Shown: positions 49,135 to 56,383 of the stretch, in pieces
How positions within the stretch are numbered: position 1 is the stretch's first letter
Layout of the letters: each line of letters opens with the position of its first letter
DNA from: Limimaricola hongkongensis DSM 17492
GTDB taxonomy: Bacteria; Pseudomonadota; Alphaproteobacteria; Rhodobacterales; Rhodobacteraceae
Reading direction: 5' to 3'
Length of the DNA stretch: 64,000 nucleotides
Assembly (NCBI RefSeq): GCF_000600975.2
Contig: NZ_KK088652.1
Location: forward strand, 124,001 to 188,000
Notes under the pieces: model-generated
Seen by the model: only the letters and a program-made list of their open reading frames with translations
What the model was told of the DNA's origin: nothing
Database searches by the model: none
Position numbers and translations under genes: made by a program

Positions 49135-49158
49135 GGTTAATGGGTCCGGATGCCGAAT

Positions 49159-49551
49159 TCAGGCGACCGCCGAAGCTTCCGGCCACAGGGCTTTGTACGT
49201 CATGCCACCCTCAGCAGATCTTTGGCTTTTGCCGGCCCACTTTCCGGATCTTTCGAGCCGTCGAGCCCTCTCGTTCGCTCGCTCGAGCTCAGCCGTCAGC
49301 TTGGCAACGGATTTTGCCATGGCTTCGAACTCGGCATCCCGCTCCGCTTGGTGACTGTTCGGAGCAGGGATATCAGCCTCGCGCTCCTTTTGGGCTTCCA
49401 TCCAGCAGGCAAATGCATCCGTTCCGTTCTTCGCGGCCTCTTCAGGCGTCTCGCCGTCGGAAATGCAGCCTGGAAGGTCAGGGAAAAACGCGATGTAGCC
49501 GCCTCCGTCCTCGTCTGCGAGAGGCATGATCGTCATGGGGTACTGGATCAT
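49159..49551 (-). CDS. hicB: HicB-family antitoxin
   Basis: A 130-residue HicB. The N-terminal partial RNase H-like fold is seen in YPMTIMPLADEDGGGYIAFF, PDLPGCISDGETPEEA and the following helix; a helical C-terminal part (about 65-105) replaces the usual DNA-binding domain. It neutralises HicA and usually represses the operon. Its start overlaps the hicA stop by 4 bases, with toxin first, the normal order. Confidence 0.85.
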   Translation of the reverse strand: MIQYPMTIMPLADEDGGGYIAFFPDLPGCISDGETPEEAAKNGTDAFACWMEAQKEREADIPAPNSHQAERDAEFEAMAKSVAKLTAELERANERARRLERSGKWAGKSQRSAEGGMTYKALWPEASAVA

Positions 49552-49817
49552 GTGGCCTTACCCTTTCCCTTGAGCGCGTCGCGATGCGCTAGCGTGTAGT
49601 CAGTTAGAAACTTGATATATATGGTTTTTATTGGCCGGTTGTGCGGCACCGTCACGCTGTCTCGCAGATGCGGACTTGATATGACGTAGTGGCTCCCTCT
49701 GGAGGGGGATCGTAGCTCAAGCCCTTCCTGTTTTGCCAGCGTTTTTACGTCCCCAAGCGACCAGTCGCCGCGTGGATTGTCTCTCATCTGATCTAGGAGC
49801 TTCCGCTTCTTCGCCAA
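49548..49817 (-). CDS. hicA: HicA-family mRNA interferase toxin
   Basis: An 89-residue HicA with the double-stranded-RNA-binding-like fold. The catalytic His43 lies in PSRGSHYVISSP, followed by VTVPHNRPIKTIYIKFLTD. The usual HicA is about 60-70 residues; this one has about 20 extra at the N-terminus. The gene is less GC-rich than its neighbours. It may serve prophage maintenance or block other phages. Confidence 0.8.
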   Translation of the reverse strand: MAKKRKLLDQMRDNPRGDWSLGDVKTLAKQEGLELRSPSRGSHYVISSPHLRDSVTVPHNRPIKTIYIKFLTDYTLAHRDALKGKGKAT

Positions 49818-49892
49818 GCTCTCACACTCCTTGTTGATAACCGGTTATTGTACAGGCCGCCCCGATCGGCCTTCTCCCACTCGCCCGCTGGC

Positions 49893-50438
49893 TCACCTGA
49901 CGCGAGCGTTGAGTGCTGTCGGATCTGCGCGCATGGAGGGCCGTGCATCGACTGTAGTTTGCGGCTTGGCTCTAGATCTGTCCTCGTAGACCACCACCTC
50001 CCGCCGCCCCCCGAGGGAGAGGATCAGTCCGGCTATTAAGAAAATGGAGCCGAGAATGAAGCCGATGAAACCGGCGGCAAGAGTGAAGGCCCCGGTAGCC
50101 AAACCAGTACCGATGACGGCCGCGCCGCGATCAGCCTCGGCGGCAGCTTCGACGACCTCATTGGCCGTCACGCCGGACAGCAACATGGTGGAGAGAGGCA
50201 GAAGGAACATCGCTGCGCCCGTGATAAGGCAGCCTCGACCGAAAGCCCGCCGCATTGATGGCGCGAAGGCGCATAGGGCTGTGATGGCAATGAAAACGAT
50301 GGCCATGATACCCGCCGTCGCCTCACCGCCTTCTTCGCCCGGCATCATTGCGGCGAAGGCCGGCGAAAGGGTGATCGTACAGATCAGGGCGAATACGGCC
50401 CCAACCACCAGACGCATCAGAAAGCGCAGCACTCGCAT
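49893..50438 (-). CDS. Prophage membrane protein of unknown function
   Basis: A 181-residue protein with a signal-like N-terminus (LMRLVVGAVFALICTITLSP ending AFAA) and about four further hydrophobic segments, including Gly/Ala/Ile-rich ones, then a charged C-terminal tail. It sits between hicA and the repressor, in the lysogeny region, so superinfection exclusion or another lysogen trait is possible but not shown. The start at 50438 puts the hydrophobic leader at the N-terminus. Confidence 0.6.
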   Translation of the reverse strand: MRVLRFLMRLVVGAVFALICTITLSPAFAAMMPGEEGGEATAGIMAIVFIAITALCAFAPSMRRAFGRGCLITGAAMFLLPLSTMLLSGVTANEVVEAAAEADRGAAVIGTGLATGAFTLAAGFIGFILGSIFLIAGLILSLGGRREVVVYEDRSRAKPQTTVDARPSMRADPTALNARVR

Positions 50439-50637
50439 ATCATGTCCCTCAGCTGACAGCATAGAATCGAACCCTAACCCACCCGGCAGATCGCCCATAG
50501 GTTTATATGACGCTACGTCTGGACACCGGCGTCGGAGCAGTTAGTGTTCACGTTAAGTTCTGGTTTTGCTCGGAGGGAGGAACATCGTGTGAGCCCGCGG
50601 GAACAAGAGGTTCTGGATGCGCTGCGGCAAGCCGTGA

Positions 50638-50955
50638 TTATCCCTCAAGGGCAGGATCGCGATCGGCTGATCCAGCAGCTCGAAGAATTGCGCGCTCACG
50701 AGGTGTCAGCTGATTGTAGAGTGAGACTATCTCAGCTCGGTCTTGCACCGTCCGGTCCTCGATGAACTCGTCCAGGCTGTAACCGAAATACCGGGCGATC
50801 TTCACGGCGTCCTCGACATTGGTCGAGCTGCCCTCCCGGCCCTTCAGCTTCTTCAGCTGCTCGTAGGAAACACCCGCTTCTTCGGCAACGCGCTTCACGG
50901 GCGTGCCGGTTCGTTCGAGGTGGGCGAGAAATGCATCGCGAAACGTCTTGGCCAT
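50638..50955 (-). CDS. Prophage repressor, XRE-type, short form
   Basis: A 105-residue protein with an XRE helix-turn-helix (VKRVAEEAGVSYEQLKKLKG, about 19-60) and a C-terminal helical region (EIVSLYNQLTPRERAILRAA). It lacks the S24 protease domain of lambda CI, so induction must not use RecA self-cleavage of that type. It diverges from the Cro-like gene, with operators OR1 and OR2 between them. Confidence 0.8.
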   Translation of the reverse strand: MAKTFRDAFLAHLERTGTPVKRVAEEAGVSYEQLKKLKGREGSSTNVEDAVKIARYFGYSLDEFIEDRTVQDRAEIVSLYNQLTPRERAILRAAGSADRDPALEG

Positions 50956-50990
50956 GCCCAAATGTACCGTTGCGTATGCCCGGCCCGAAA

Positions 50991-51006
50991 GGCGACGATT
51001 GTCCCT
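50991..51006. promoter_or_regulatory. Operator OR2
   Basis: GGCGACGATTGTCCCT, 12 of 16 identical to OL1, with a complete right half (TTGTCCC). Centre 24 bp from OR1. It lies between the repressor start and the rightward promoter. Confidence 0.5.
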
Positions 51007-51035
51007 TGCCATGAGGGGACAAAAGTCCCTATTGT
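51006..51035 (+). promoter_or_regulatory. Rightward early promoter with embedded operator
   Basis: TTGCCA (51006-51011), 18-base spacer, TATTGT (51030-51035). The spacer holds OR1. The Cro-like gene starts at 51041, about where transcription should begin, so its mRNA would be leaderless. Confidence 0.6.
51015..51030. promoter_or_regulatory. Operator OR1
   Basis: GGGGACAAAAGTCCCT; its complement matches OL2 at 15 of 16 positions. It fills the spacer of the rightward promoter just as OL1 fills that of the leftward promoter. Confidence 0.7.
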
Positions 51036-51040
51036 GCGGT

Positions 51041-51256
51041 ATGACCAGAGACAAGCTCATCTCCCGCATTGAAAGCTACGCCAAGCGGCATGGCATCGCG
51101 CCCGCCACCGTGACCAGCCGGGCGGTCGGAAACAGCCGCCTGTACCATCGGCTGAAAGCCGGTGGGGGGTGCACCATCGATGTGGCCGAGCGGATCTGGG
51201 CCTACACCGCCCCGAACGGCAACGGGCACATCGCACCCGAGAACACCGCCGCCTGA
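51041..51256 (+). CDS. Cro-like DNA-binding protein
   Basis: A 71-residue protein (MTRDKLISRIESYAKRHGIA...) with a helix-turn-helix-like region (ATVTSRAVGNSRLYHRLKAG) and a conserved IDVAERIWAYTAPN. It is the first gene of the rightward operon and divergent from the repressor, the place of cro. No ribosome site is visible and the start codon lies 6 bases after the -10 box. Confidence 0.7.
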   Translation: MTRDKLISRIESYAKRHGIAPATVTSRAVGNSRLYHRLKAGGGCTIDVAERIWAYTAPNGNGHIAPENTAA

Positions 51257-51460
51257 TGCTCCTCCCCTCCCAGCCCTGAGCCCCGCACATGCCCCGTACG
51301 CCCGGTCCTCGCCAAACTGCACCCTGCGCCCACAACCAGCGGGATTCTTGCATGGCCGCACAGGTCCGCGAGGCCGTTTCCTATCAATGCATTGCGTCTG
51401 ATCCATACCGTAAAGGTGGTGCGAGCCAGGGCGCGGTGCAAAGCAATAAGGTTGCCCCTC

Positions 51461-51904
51461 ATGCCTGACAGCCGGTCCTACCTGCACACGCTGATGCGCG
51501 GCGCGGTACGTAAGCACTTTCCCAAGCAGGCCTGTGCCGCTCTGGAGATCGCCGAGTACTGGGGCGGCGCCGGCGCATCAGCCGATTACGCCGCTTTTTC
51601 TCGCAAGATGAACGGTACCCGGGAATGGTCGCTGTCCGACGCGGTGGCGATCTACCACCTGACCGGTTCGCGCCGCATCCTCGACGCTATCCAGTCAGAG
51701 GGCTCCGACGATCTGCCGACCGACCCGGCGGCGCTGCTGGCCCATGCGACCAGCCTCATAAAGGAGGGCGGCGAGGGCGCCGCCGCGCTGATCGACGCCG
51801 GGCAGGGTGGGTGCCTCGACGAGGCCGAGGCGCAGCTGGTGGACATCGCAGAGGCCGCGGCCCGCGCGCTGGCGGCGGTTCGGGCGATGCGGGGTGCGGC
51901 ATGA
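51461..51904 (+). CDS. CII-like phage regulator
   Basis: A 147-residue protein with the sequence AALEIAEYWGGAGASADYAA then FSRKMNGTREWSLSDAVAIY, which follows the Phage_CP76/CII-type pattern (helix-turn-helix followed by EWSLxDAVxIxxLTGS). The C-terminal half is helical. It lies 204 bp after the Cro-like gene, the place of cII in lambda. Likely an activator that influences the lysis/lysogeny choice. Confidence 0.6.
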   Translation: MPDSRSYLHTLMRGAVRKHFPKQACAALEIAEYWGGAGASADYAAFSRKMNGTREWSLSDAVAIYHLTGSRRILDAIQSEGSDDLPTDPAALLAHATSLIKEGGEGAAALIDAGQGGCLDEAEAQLVDIAEAAARALAAVRAMRGAA

Positions 51905-52164
51905 CCCCGCGCTCCGAAGCTCTTGCCTATCGCATCTGGGCCGAAGCCAAGCCCATTGGCTGGGATTGCAGCGTGACCGACCTCGCCGAGGCGCTCGACG
52001 AGACCCCGCAGCGCATCGGCATGATCTGCCGTGCCAAGGGCTGGTCCGACCGCTTTCGCGTGAACCCCAGCAACACCGACGTGCGAGCCCATCGCCCGTA
52101 CCATGCCGACGAGCTGATGCCCGAGGTAGGCGACCGCGTCGTGCGTGGGGAGATGATGCAATGA
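51901..52164 (+). CDS. Hypothetical prophage protein with possible helix-turn-helix
   Basis: An 87-residue protein; WDCSVTDLAEALDETPQRIG has the spacing of a helix-turn-helix. Starts with ATGA overlap to the upstream gene and ends with ATGA overlap to the ParB-like gene. Confidence 0.6.
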   Translation: MTPRSEALAYRIWAEAKPIGWDCSVTDLAEALDETPQRIGMICRAKGWSDRFRVNPSNTDVRAHRPYHADELMPEVGDRVVRGEMMQ

Positions 52165-53108
52165 CCCATTCCGGCTCGCTCTCCTCCTCCCTGGCGGTGC
52201 CGGATGCCGCCGCCGCTGGCTCCTCCCGGGCCGGCGGCGGCACCCAACACGCAGCGCAGTGGCGCACGATCGACATCACCGGCCTCGCGCCCGTGCCCAC
52301 CGCCGCGGCAGACCGGGTCCCGAGCCTCCTGTGGGTGGCGATCGAGGATCTCGTCATCGACGACCGCTACCAGCGCCCGCTACTCGCCGAGAACCACGCG
52401 ATCATCCTGCGCATCGCGGCCGCTTTCACGTGGGACCGCTTCTCGCCCGTGGTGGTCGCGCCTGCCGCCGCCGGCGCGCCGGGCAAGTACGCGCTGATCG
52501 ACGGTCAGCACCGCACCCACGCCGCCGCGCTCGCCGGGAAGACCAATGTGCCCGCATGGCTCGTGAACCTTGATGCCGCGGCGCAGGCCGCCGCCTTCGC
52601 CGGGATCAACGGCGACGCCACCCGCGTCAGCCCGACACAGATCTACCGCGCCGCGCTTGCCGCCGGTGAAGCGTGGGCCGTCGACTGCGACCGCGTCGTG
52701 CGCAATGCCGGGTGCGAGCTGATGACGGTGGCCCTACCGGCCGCCCAGCGCCGCTCCGGTCAGATCTACGCCATCGGCCTGATCCGCCGTCTCGTGGAGA
52801 CCGGGCGGGCCGGGGATCTGCACCAAGCGCTCCGCGCGCTGGGCGCGAGCATGCAGGGCCAGCGCGCCTATGTCTGGGACGCGCAGATCCTGCAGGCCCT
52901 CGTCGACGCAACCAGCGCCGTTCCGGGCATCGACGGCGCGGCTCTGGGCCGGTGGTTGCCCGGCGTGAACCTGCAGAAGCTGCGCGAGAGCGCGGAGCGG
53001 CTGCGCCATTCGCCCGGCTACACGGGCCGCAGCGTCATGTCGCTGCTCACCGAAATCCTCACTGCCAAGCTGGAACTCTGGCTCAAGGAAGGGGGCACAC
53101 CCGCATGA
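52161..53108 (+). CDS. ParB-like nuclease-domain protein
   Basis: A 315-residue protein with a ParB/sulfiredoxin-type domain: VAIEDLVIDDRYQRPLLAEN, then YALIDGQHRTHAAALAG, which carries the GxHR-like motif as GQHR. The remaining two thirds are helical. Related phage proteins act in DNA binding or regulation; the role here is unknown. Tight overlaps on both sides. Confidence 0.75.
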   Translation: MTHSGSLSSSLAVPDAAAAGSSRAGGGTQHAAQWRTIDITGLAPVPTAAADRVPSLLWVAIEDLVIDDRYQRPLLAENHAIILRIAAAFTWDRFSPVVVAPAAAGAPGKYALIDGQHRTHAAALAGKTNVPAWLVNLDAAAQAAAFAGINGDATRVSPTQIYRAALAAGEAWAVDCDRVVRNAGCELMTVALPAAQRRSGQIYAIGLIRRLVETGRAGDLHQALRALGASMQGQRAYVWDAQILQALVDATSAVPGIDGAALGRWLPGVNLQKLRESAERLRHSPGYTGRSVMSLLTEILTAKLELWLKEGGTPA

Positions 53109-53656
53109 CCCATTCATCGATCCTCGACGCGCTGGGCGCGGTCGCCGACACCCCGGTGGAGCACAAGGACCTGCTGGCCACGCTGCGCCGTCTGGCCGCC
53201 GAAGAGGATGCCTCCGCCGCCGAAGCACCCGACGCGCCCCGCAGGCTCGCCGCATCCAGTCCGCCCGAGGCCTCCGCACCCATCGCCGCCGGTTCTGCCT
53301 CTCCCGAAGCCGAGCGCATGCCGTGGCCCAATAGCTGGTTCTCGACCAACGACCCGGCAGATGGCGCCCGCTGCCGCAACCTCTGGGCCTCGGTGCTCAC
53401 CAGCTGCCTGATCGGCGCGCTGACCGACCGCCTCGACCGCAAGCGCCGCGCCGACGTGCCCGAAAGCTGGATCGGCAGCGCGAGCTTCCAGATGATCTGC
53501 GAGATGGCCGGCTTCGACGCCACCGCCATCGAGGACCGCGTCCGTGCCAAGATGGAGACCGACGAGGGCGCCGAGTACCTGCGCCGCGACCTGTCGGGCC
53601 GCCTGCCGCGCCGCCTGCATGCCCAGCGCGCCGACCTGACCGACGGGGAGGGCTGA
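53105..53656 (+). CDS. Hypothetical prophage protein
   Basis: A 183-residue protein with an Ala/Pro/Ser-rich stretch (about 35-70) and a helical C-terminal half containing WFSTNDPADGARCRNLWASV and ASFQMICEMAGFDATAIEDR. Start overlaps the ParB-like stop (ATGA); the methyltransferase follows 2 bases after its stop. Confidence 0.6.
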   Translation: MTHSSILDALGAVADTPVEHKDLLATLRRLAAEEDASAAEAPDAPRRLAASSPPEASAPIAAGSASPEAERMPWPNSWFSTNDPADGARCRNLWASVLTSCLIGALTDRLDRKRRADVPESWIGSASFQMICEMAGFDATAIEDRVRAKMETDEGAEYLRRDLSGRLPRRLHAQRADLTDGEG

Positions 53657-53658
53657 GC

Positions 53659-54180
53659 ATGGGGCCCTTCGACATCATCCTCGCGGATCCGCCCTGGCGC
53701 TTCGCCTCCAACAGCGAGGCCAAGCCTGGACGCAACCCTCGCCGCCACTATCCCTGCATGCGGGACGAAGAGATCTGCGCCTTGCCCGTGGCGCGCTGGG
53801 CGGCCCCCGCCGCGCTGCTGCTGATGTGGACGACCTCGCCCATGCTGGATCGCTCCATGGCCATCCCGCGGGCATGGGGCTTTCGCTACGTGTCGTCGCT
53901 GGTCTGGACCAAGGACCGCATCGGCACCGGGTACTGGGCGCGCAACCGGCACGAGCTCGTGCTGATCTGCAAGCGCGGCCGCTTCGACTGCCCGCGCCCG
54001 GCGCCCTTCGCCGACTCCGTCATTTCCGGGCAGCAGCGCGAGCACAGCCGCAAGCCGGATGCCCTGCATGCCCAGATCGATGCCGCGTGGCCCGAAGCCC
54101 GCAAGCTCGAGCTCTTCGCCCGCCAGGAACGGCCCGGTTGGACCGCCTGGGGAAACGACACCGCGCGGTTCGCCGCCTGA
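53659..54180 (+). CDS. MT-A70-family N6-adenine methyltransferase
   Basis: A 173-residue enzyme with the DPPW catalytic motif at residues 10-13 (DIILADPPWRF) and the family features LLMWTTSPMLDRSM, RYVSSLVWTKD and the RNRHELVLICKRG stretch. It probably methylates adenine in DNA, as related phage enzymes do. It could modify phage DNA against restriction or change promoter activity; no partner nuclease of a restriction system is adjacent. Confidence 0.88.
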   Translation: MGPFDIILADPPWRFASNSEAKPGRNPRRHYPCMRDEEICALPVARWAAPAALLLMWTTSPMLDRSMAIPRAWGFRYVSSLVWTKDRIGTGYWARNRHELVLICKRGRFDCPRPAPFADSVISGQQREHSRKPDALHAQIDAAWPEARKLELFARQERPGWTAWGNDTARFAA

Positions 54181-54231
54181 CCCGATCCCGGCCGCGGGGA
54201 TCAGCGGCAGAACCGAAACAGGAGAACCACC

Positions 54232-54405
54232 GTGTCCGACCTCACCACCACGCAGAAAGCTGCCCTCGACCAGATCCGCGCTGCGAGCGGAGCGCCGGTC
54301 GTCCTTCCCGTCAGGACCGGCGGCAAGCTCGTCGATCTCGGACATGCCGTGAAGGACGACAGTGCCGGTCACGGCAAGGCGCGGGCGGCCTATCGCGCCG
54401 CCTGA
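54232..54405 (+). CDS. Small hypothetical prophage protein
   Basis: A 57-residue frame from GTG at 54232 with a strong AGGAGAACC site: VSDLTTTQKAALDQIRAASG ... AGHGKARAAYRAA. It lies between the methyltransferase and the GapR fusion. No family recognised. Confidence 0.6.
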   Translation: MSDLTTTQKAALDQIRAASGAPVVLPVRTGGKLVDLGHAVKDDSAGHGKARAAYRAA

Positions 54406-54455
54406 GATGGCAGGCGGGGGTCTCGTGCCCCCGCATTCACAAAGGGATTACGACC

Positions 54456-55016
54456 ATGAACGAGCAGACCGCCATTCCCATCCCCTCCGAGGCTGACGTC
54501 ATCGCCGCCGCGGTCGTCGACCCGATGATCCGGAGCGCAGCCGCCTATGTCATCCGGACCGGCAAGGTGTCCGTGAAGGGCATCCGCGAGGCCTGTATGG
54601 TCGGGCCGTACCGCGCAGGCGAGATCATCGCGTCGCTGGAGGCGCTGGGCGTGGTCGGGCCTGCCGATCGTACGGAGAAGCGACTCGTGCTGCTCGACGC
54701 GCTGCCGCCCGCCCTCGATCCCAAGGCGGCCAAGGCCCGGATGAAGGAAACCCCCGAAGACGTGGCCGTGCGGACGAACGCCGAGAATGCGGCGGGCGAG
54801 GAGTTGCGCCAGTTCATCGAGCGCGTCGAGCATCTCGAGGCCGAGAAGAAGGACATCGCCGAGCAGATCAAGGAGGTCATGGCTGAGGCCAAGGGGCGCG
54901 GCTACGACACCAAGATCCTGCGCAAGGTCATCGCGCTCAGGAAACGCGACGCAGACGACATCGCCGAGGGAGAGGCGGTGCTCGATATGTACAAAGCCGC
55001 GCTGGGCATGAGCTGA
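54456..55016 (+). CDS. FtsK-gamma / GapR (DUF2312) fusion protein
   Basis: A 186-residue protein made of two host-like DNA-binding modules. Residues 22-80 match the FtsK gamma winged helix (DPMIRSAAAYVIRTGKVSVK, then GPYRAGEIIASLEALGVVGP), which in FtsK reads KOPS. Residues 112-184 match GapR (LRQFIERVEHLEAEKKDIAE, QIKEVMAEAKGRGYDTKILR), the alphaproteobacterial protein that clamps overtwisted DNA ahead of polymerases and forks. A linker of about 30 residues joins them. It lies in the replication part of the rightward operon, so a role in phage replication or transcription supercoiling is likely. The start at 54456 is the ATG after AAGGGAT. Confidence 0.82.
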   Translation: MNEQTAIPIPSEADVIAAAVVDPMIRSAAAYVIRTGKVSVKGIREACMVGPYRAGEIIASLEALGVVGPADRTEKRLVLLDALPPALDPKAAKARMKETPEDVAVRTNAENAAGEELRQFIERVEHLEAEKKDIAEQIKEVMAEAKGRGYDTKILRKVIALRKRDADDIAEGEAVLDMYKAALGMS

Positions 55017-55019
55017 GCA

Positions 55020-55400
55020 ATGAGCGCCGCACCCAAGATCAAAGCCAAGCCGGTTGATCGTGAGGGACCCGTGCATTGCGCGATCCTCGCCTACCTGCGC
55101 GCGGCACTGCCGGGCGCGGTGATCCACCACAGCCCGAACGAGACGAAGTGGCGCTCCCAGCGTGCCATGCAGACCGTGCAGAAGGCCAAGCGGATGGGCA
55201 CCCTCGCGGGTTTTCCCGACCTGCTCGTCATCTGGTGCGGCTCTGTGTGGGCGATCGAGGTCAAGGCGCCGGGAAACCACCCCACAGCTGAGCAGCGCGC
55301 CGTAGGCGCTGACATCGAAGCCATGGGCGGCCGTTGGGGGGTCGCGCGCTCTGTAGATGAAGCAGCGGCTCTGGTCCGCAGCTGGAAGGAGCAGGAATGA
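55020..55400 (+). CDS. VRR-NUC domain nuclease
   Basis: A 126-residue PD-(D/E)xK nuclease of the VRR-NUC type. The active-site residues are Asp67 in GFPDLLVI and Glu80-x-Lys82 in AIEVKAPG, with Glu15 and Gln-type residues upstream. Small VRR-NUC proteins in phages may act as Holliday-junction resolvases or structure-specific nucleases in replication. It starts 3 bases after the fusion gene and overlaps the next gene by 4. Confidence 0.85.
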   Translation: MSAAPKIKAKPVDREGPVHCAILAYLRAALPGAVIHHSPNETKWRSQRAMQTVQKAKRMGTLAGFPDLLVIWCGSVWAIEVKAPGNHPTAEQRAVGADIEAMGGRWGVARSVDEAAALVRSWKEQE

Positions 55401-56383
55401 CCGACTTCAACGCCCAGCGTGCCCGCGCCAAGCGTCCGTGCCCCCTTTGGGTCGATGCCTTCCAGCGAGACACCCAGCATCTCGCCGCCGACGAGGTCGG
55501 GGCCTACATGTTGATCTTGATGGCCATGTGGACGCGGGAGAGCTGTGACTTTCCCGACGACGACAAACGTCTGGCCCGCGTCTCGCGCGTTTCGCCCCGG
55601 CTCTGGGGCAGCCGGATCGGTCCGACCCTCCGCGAGTTCTTCACCGTCAGCGACGGCACCCTGATCTCCAAGCGGTTGCGCCAAGAGGCGGCATTCGTAG
55701 AGGAGGGATCGCGCAAGCAGAGTGACCGAAAATCTGGCGCTTCACCAAAAAGCAGCACTTACGCGAAACCTGAGGGAACGCAACTTGCGCCCGAGGAAAA
55801 CGGCGAGAAATCAGATAAGTCATTGAAAAGAAAAGAACCGAATCAATCCACGGATATCACCGTGGATACATCCGGGGATCAACCTACCCAACAACCCAAT
55901 AACCCAACAGTAGATGGTGGTGGTAGTAGCGCGGGCGATCAGGCGAGCGAGCCGTCCGAGGTCACCACCATCCGGGAGCAGTTCCTCGAGGCCATCGGCG
56001 TGGATCCCGTCTCGGGCATCATCGGCCCGAGCGGCTGCCAGATCGGCACCGAGATCGACATGGCCATCGCCAGGCGCTGGTCGACCGATCTGGGCCTGAC
56101 GCTCGACCAAATGCTGACCGTCATCGCCGAGACGATGGCCCGCAAGCCGGACGGCCCCCCGAACAGCTTCAAGTTCTTCGACAAGCCGATGGCGCGCTTC
56201 GCCGGAGAACTCCGCCGCCTCGCCGCCGAACCCCTCAACCCCACCGACACCCCCAAGCGCACGAAAGGCCACAGCCATGACCGGAACGGAACTTTCGACC
56301 AACGCCATGACGAATACCTCCGTCGCCTTGCCGCGGGCGAAATCGACCGAGGACCTGATCCGAGCGACCCGTGGGCGCGCTGA
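55397..56383 (+). CDS. DUF1376-type phage replication protein
   Basis: A 328-residue protein. The N-terminus (PLWVDAFQRDTQHLAADEVG, then AYMLILMAMW) matches DUF1376/YdaU, a winged-helix domain found in phage replication initiators. A low-complexity, unusually AT-rich middle (about residues 110-185) joins it to a C-terminal helical domain (TIREQFLEAIGVDP ... MLTVIAETMARKPDGPPNSF). Repeats within the linker DNA suggest that the replication origin lies inside the gene, as in lambda O. Confidence 0.8.
   Translation: MTDFNAQRARAKRPCPLWVDAFQRDTQHLAADEVGAYMLILMAMWTRESCDFPDDDKRLARVSRVSPRLWGSRIGPTLREFFTVSDGTLISKRLRQEAAFVEEGSRKQSDRKSGASPKSSTYAKPEGTQLAPEENGEKSDKSLKRKEPNQSTDITVDTSGDQPTQQPNNPTVDGGGSSAGDQASEPSEVTTIREQFLEAIGVDPVSGIIGPSGCQIGTEIDMAIARRWSTDLGLTLDQMLTVIAETMARKPDGPPNSFKFFDKPMARFAGELRRLAAEPLNPTDTPKRTKGHSHDRNGTFDQRHDEYLRRLAAGEIDRGPDPSDPWAR
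55800..55909 (+). other. Candidate phage replication origin inside the DUF1376 gene
   Basis: An A-rich stretch (about 55801-55846), then an inverted repeat TCCACGG-atatca-CCGTGGA (55847-55866), then three tandem octamers ACCCAACA, ACCCAATA, ACCCAACA (55886-55909). The inverted repeat arms resemble DnaA boxes at 6-7 of 9 positions. The layout of iterons next to AT-rich DNA inside an initiator gene is that of lambda ori. Confidence 0.45.

Noticed and set aside
49021-49140. GC-rich repeats that could suggest a CRISPR-like or att repeat near the Cas2-like gene
   Set aside because: They are two simple hairpins forming a terminator; no regular repeat-spacer spacing is present.
50589-50765. Small plus-strand frame starting at a GTG and ending over the repressor gene
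   Set aside because: More than two thirds of it is antisense to the conserved repressor and it has no independent support; a real overlapping gene cannot be excluded.
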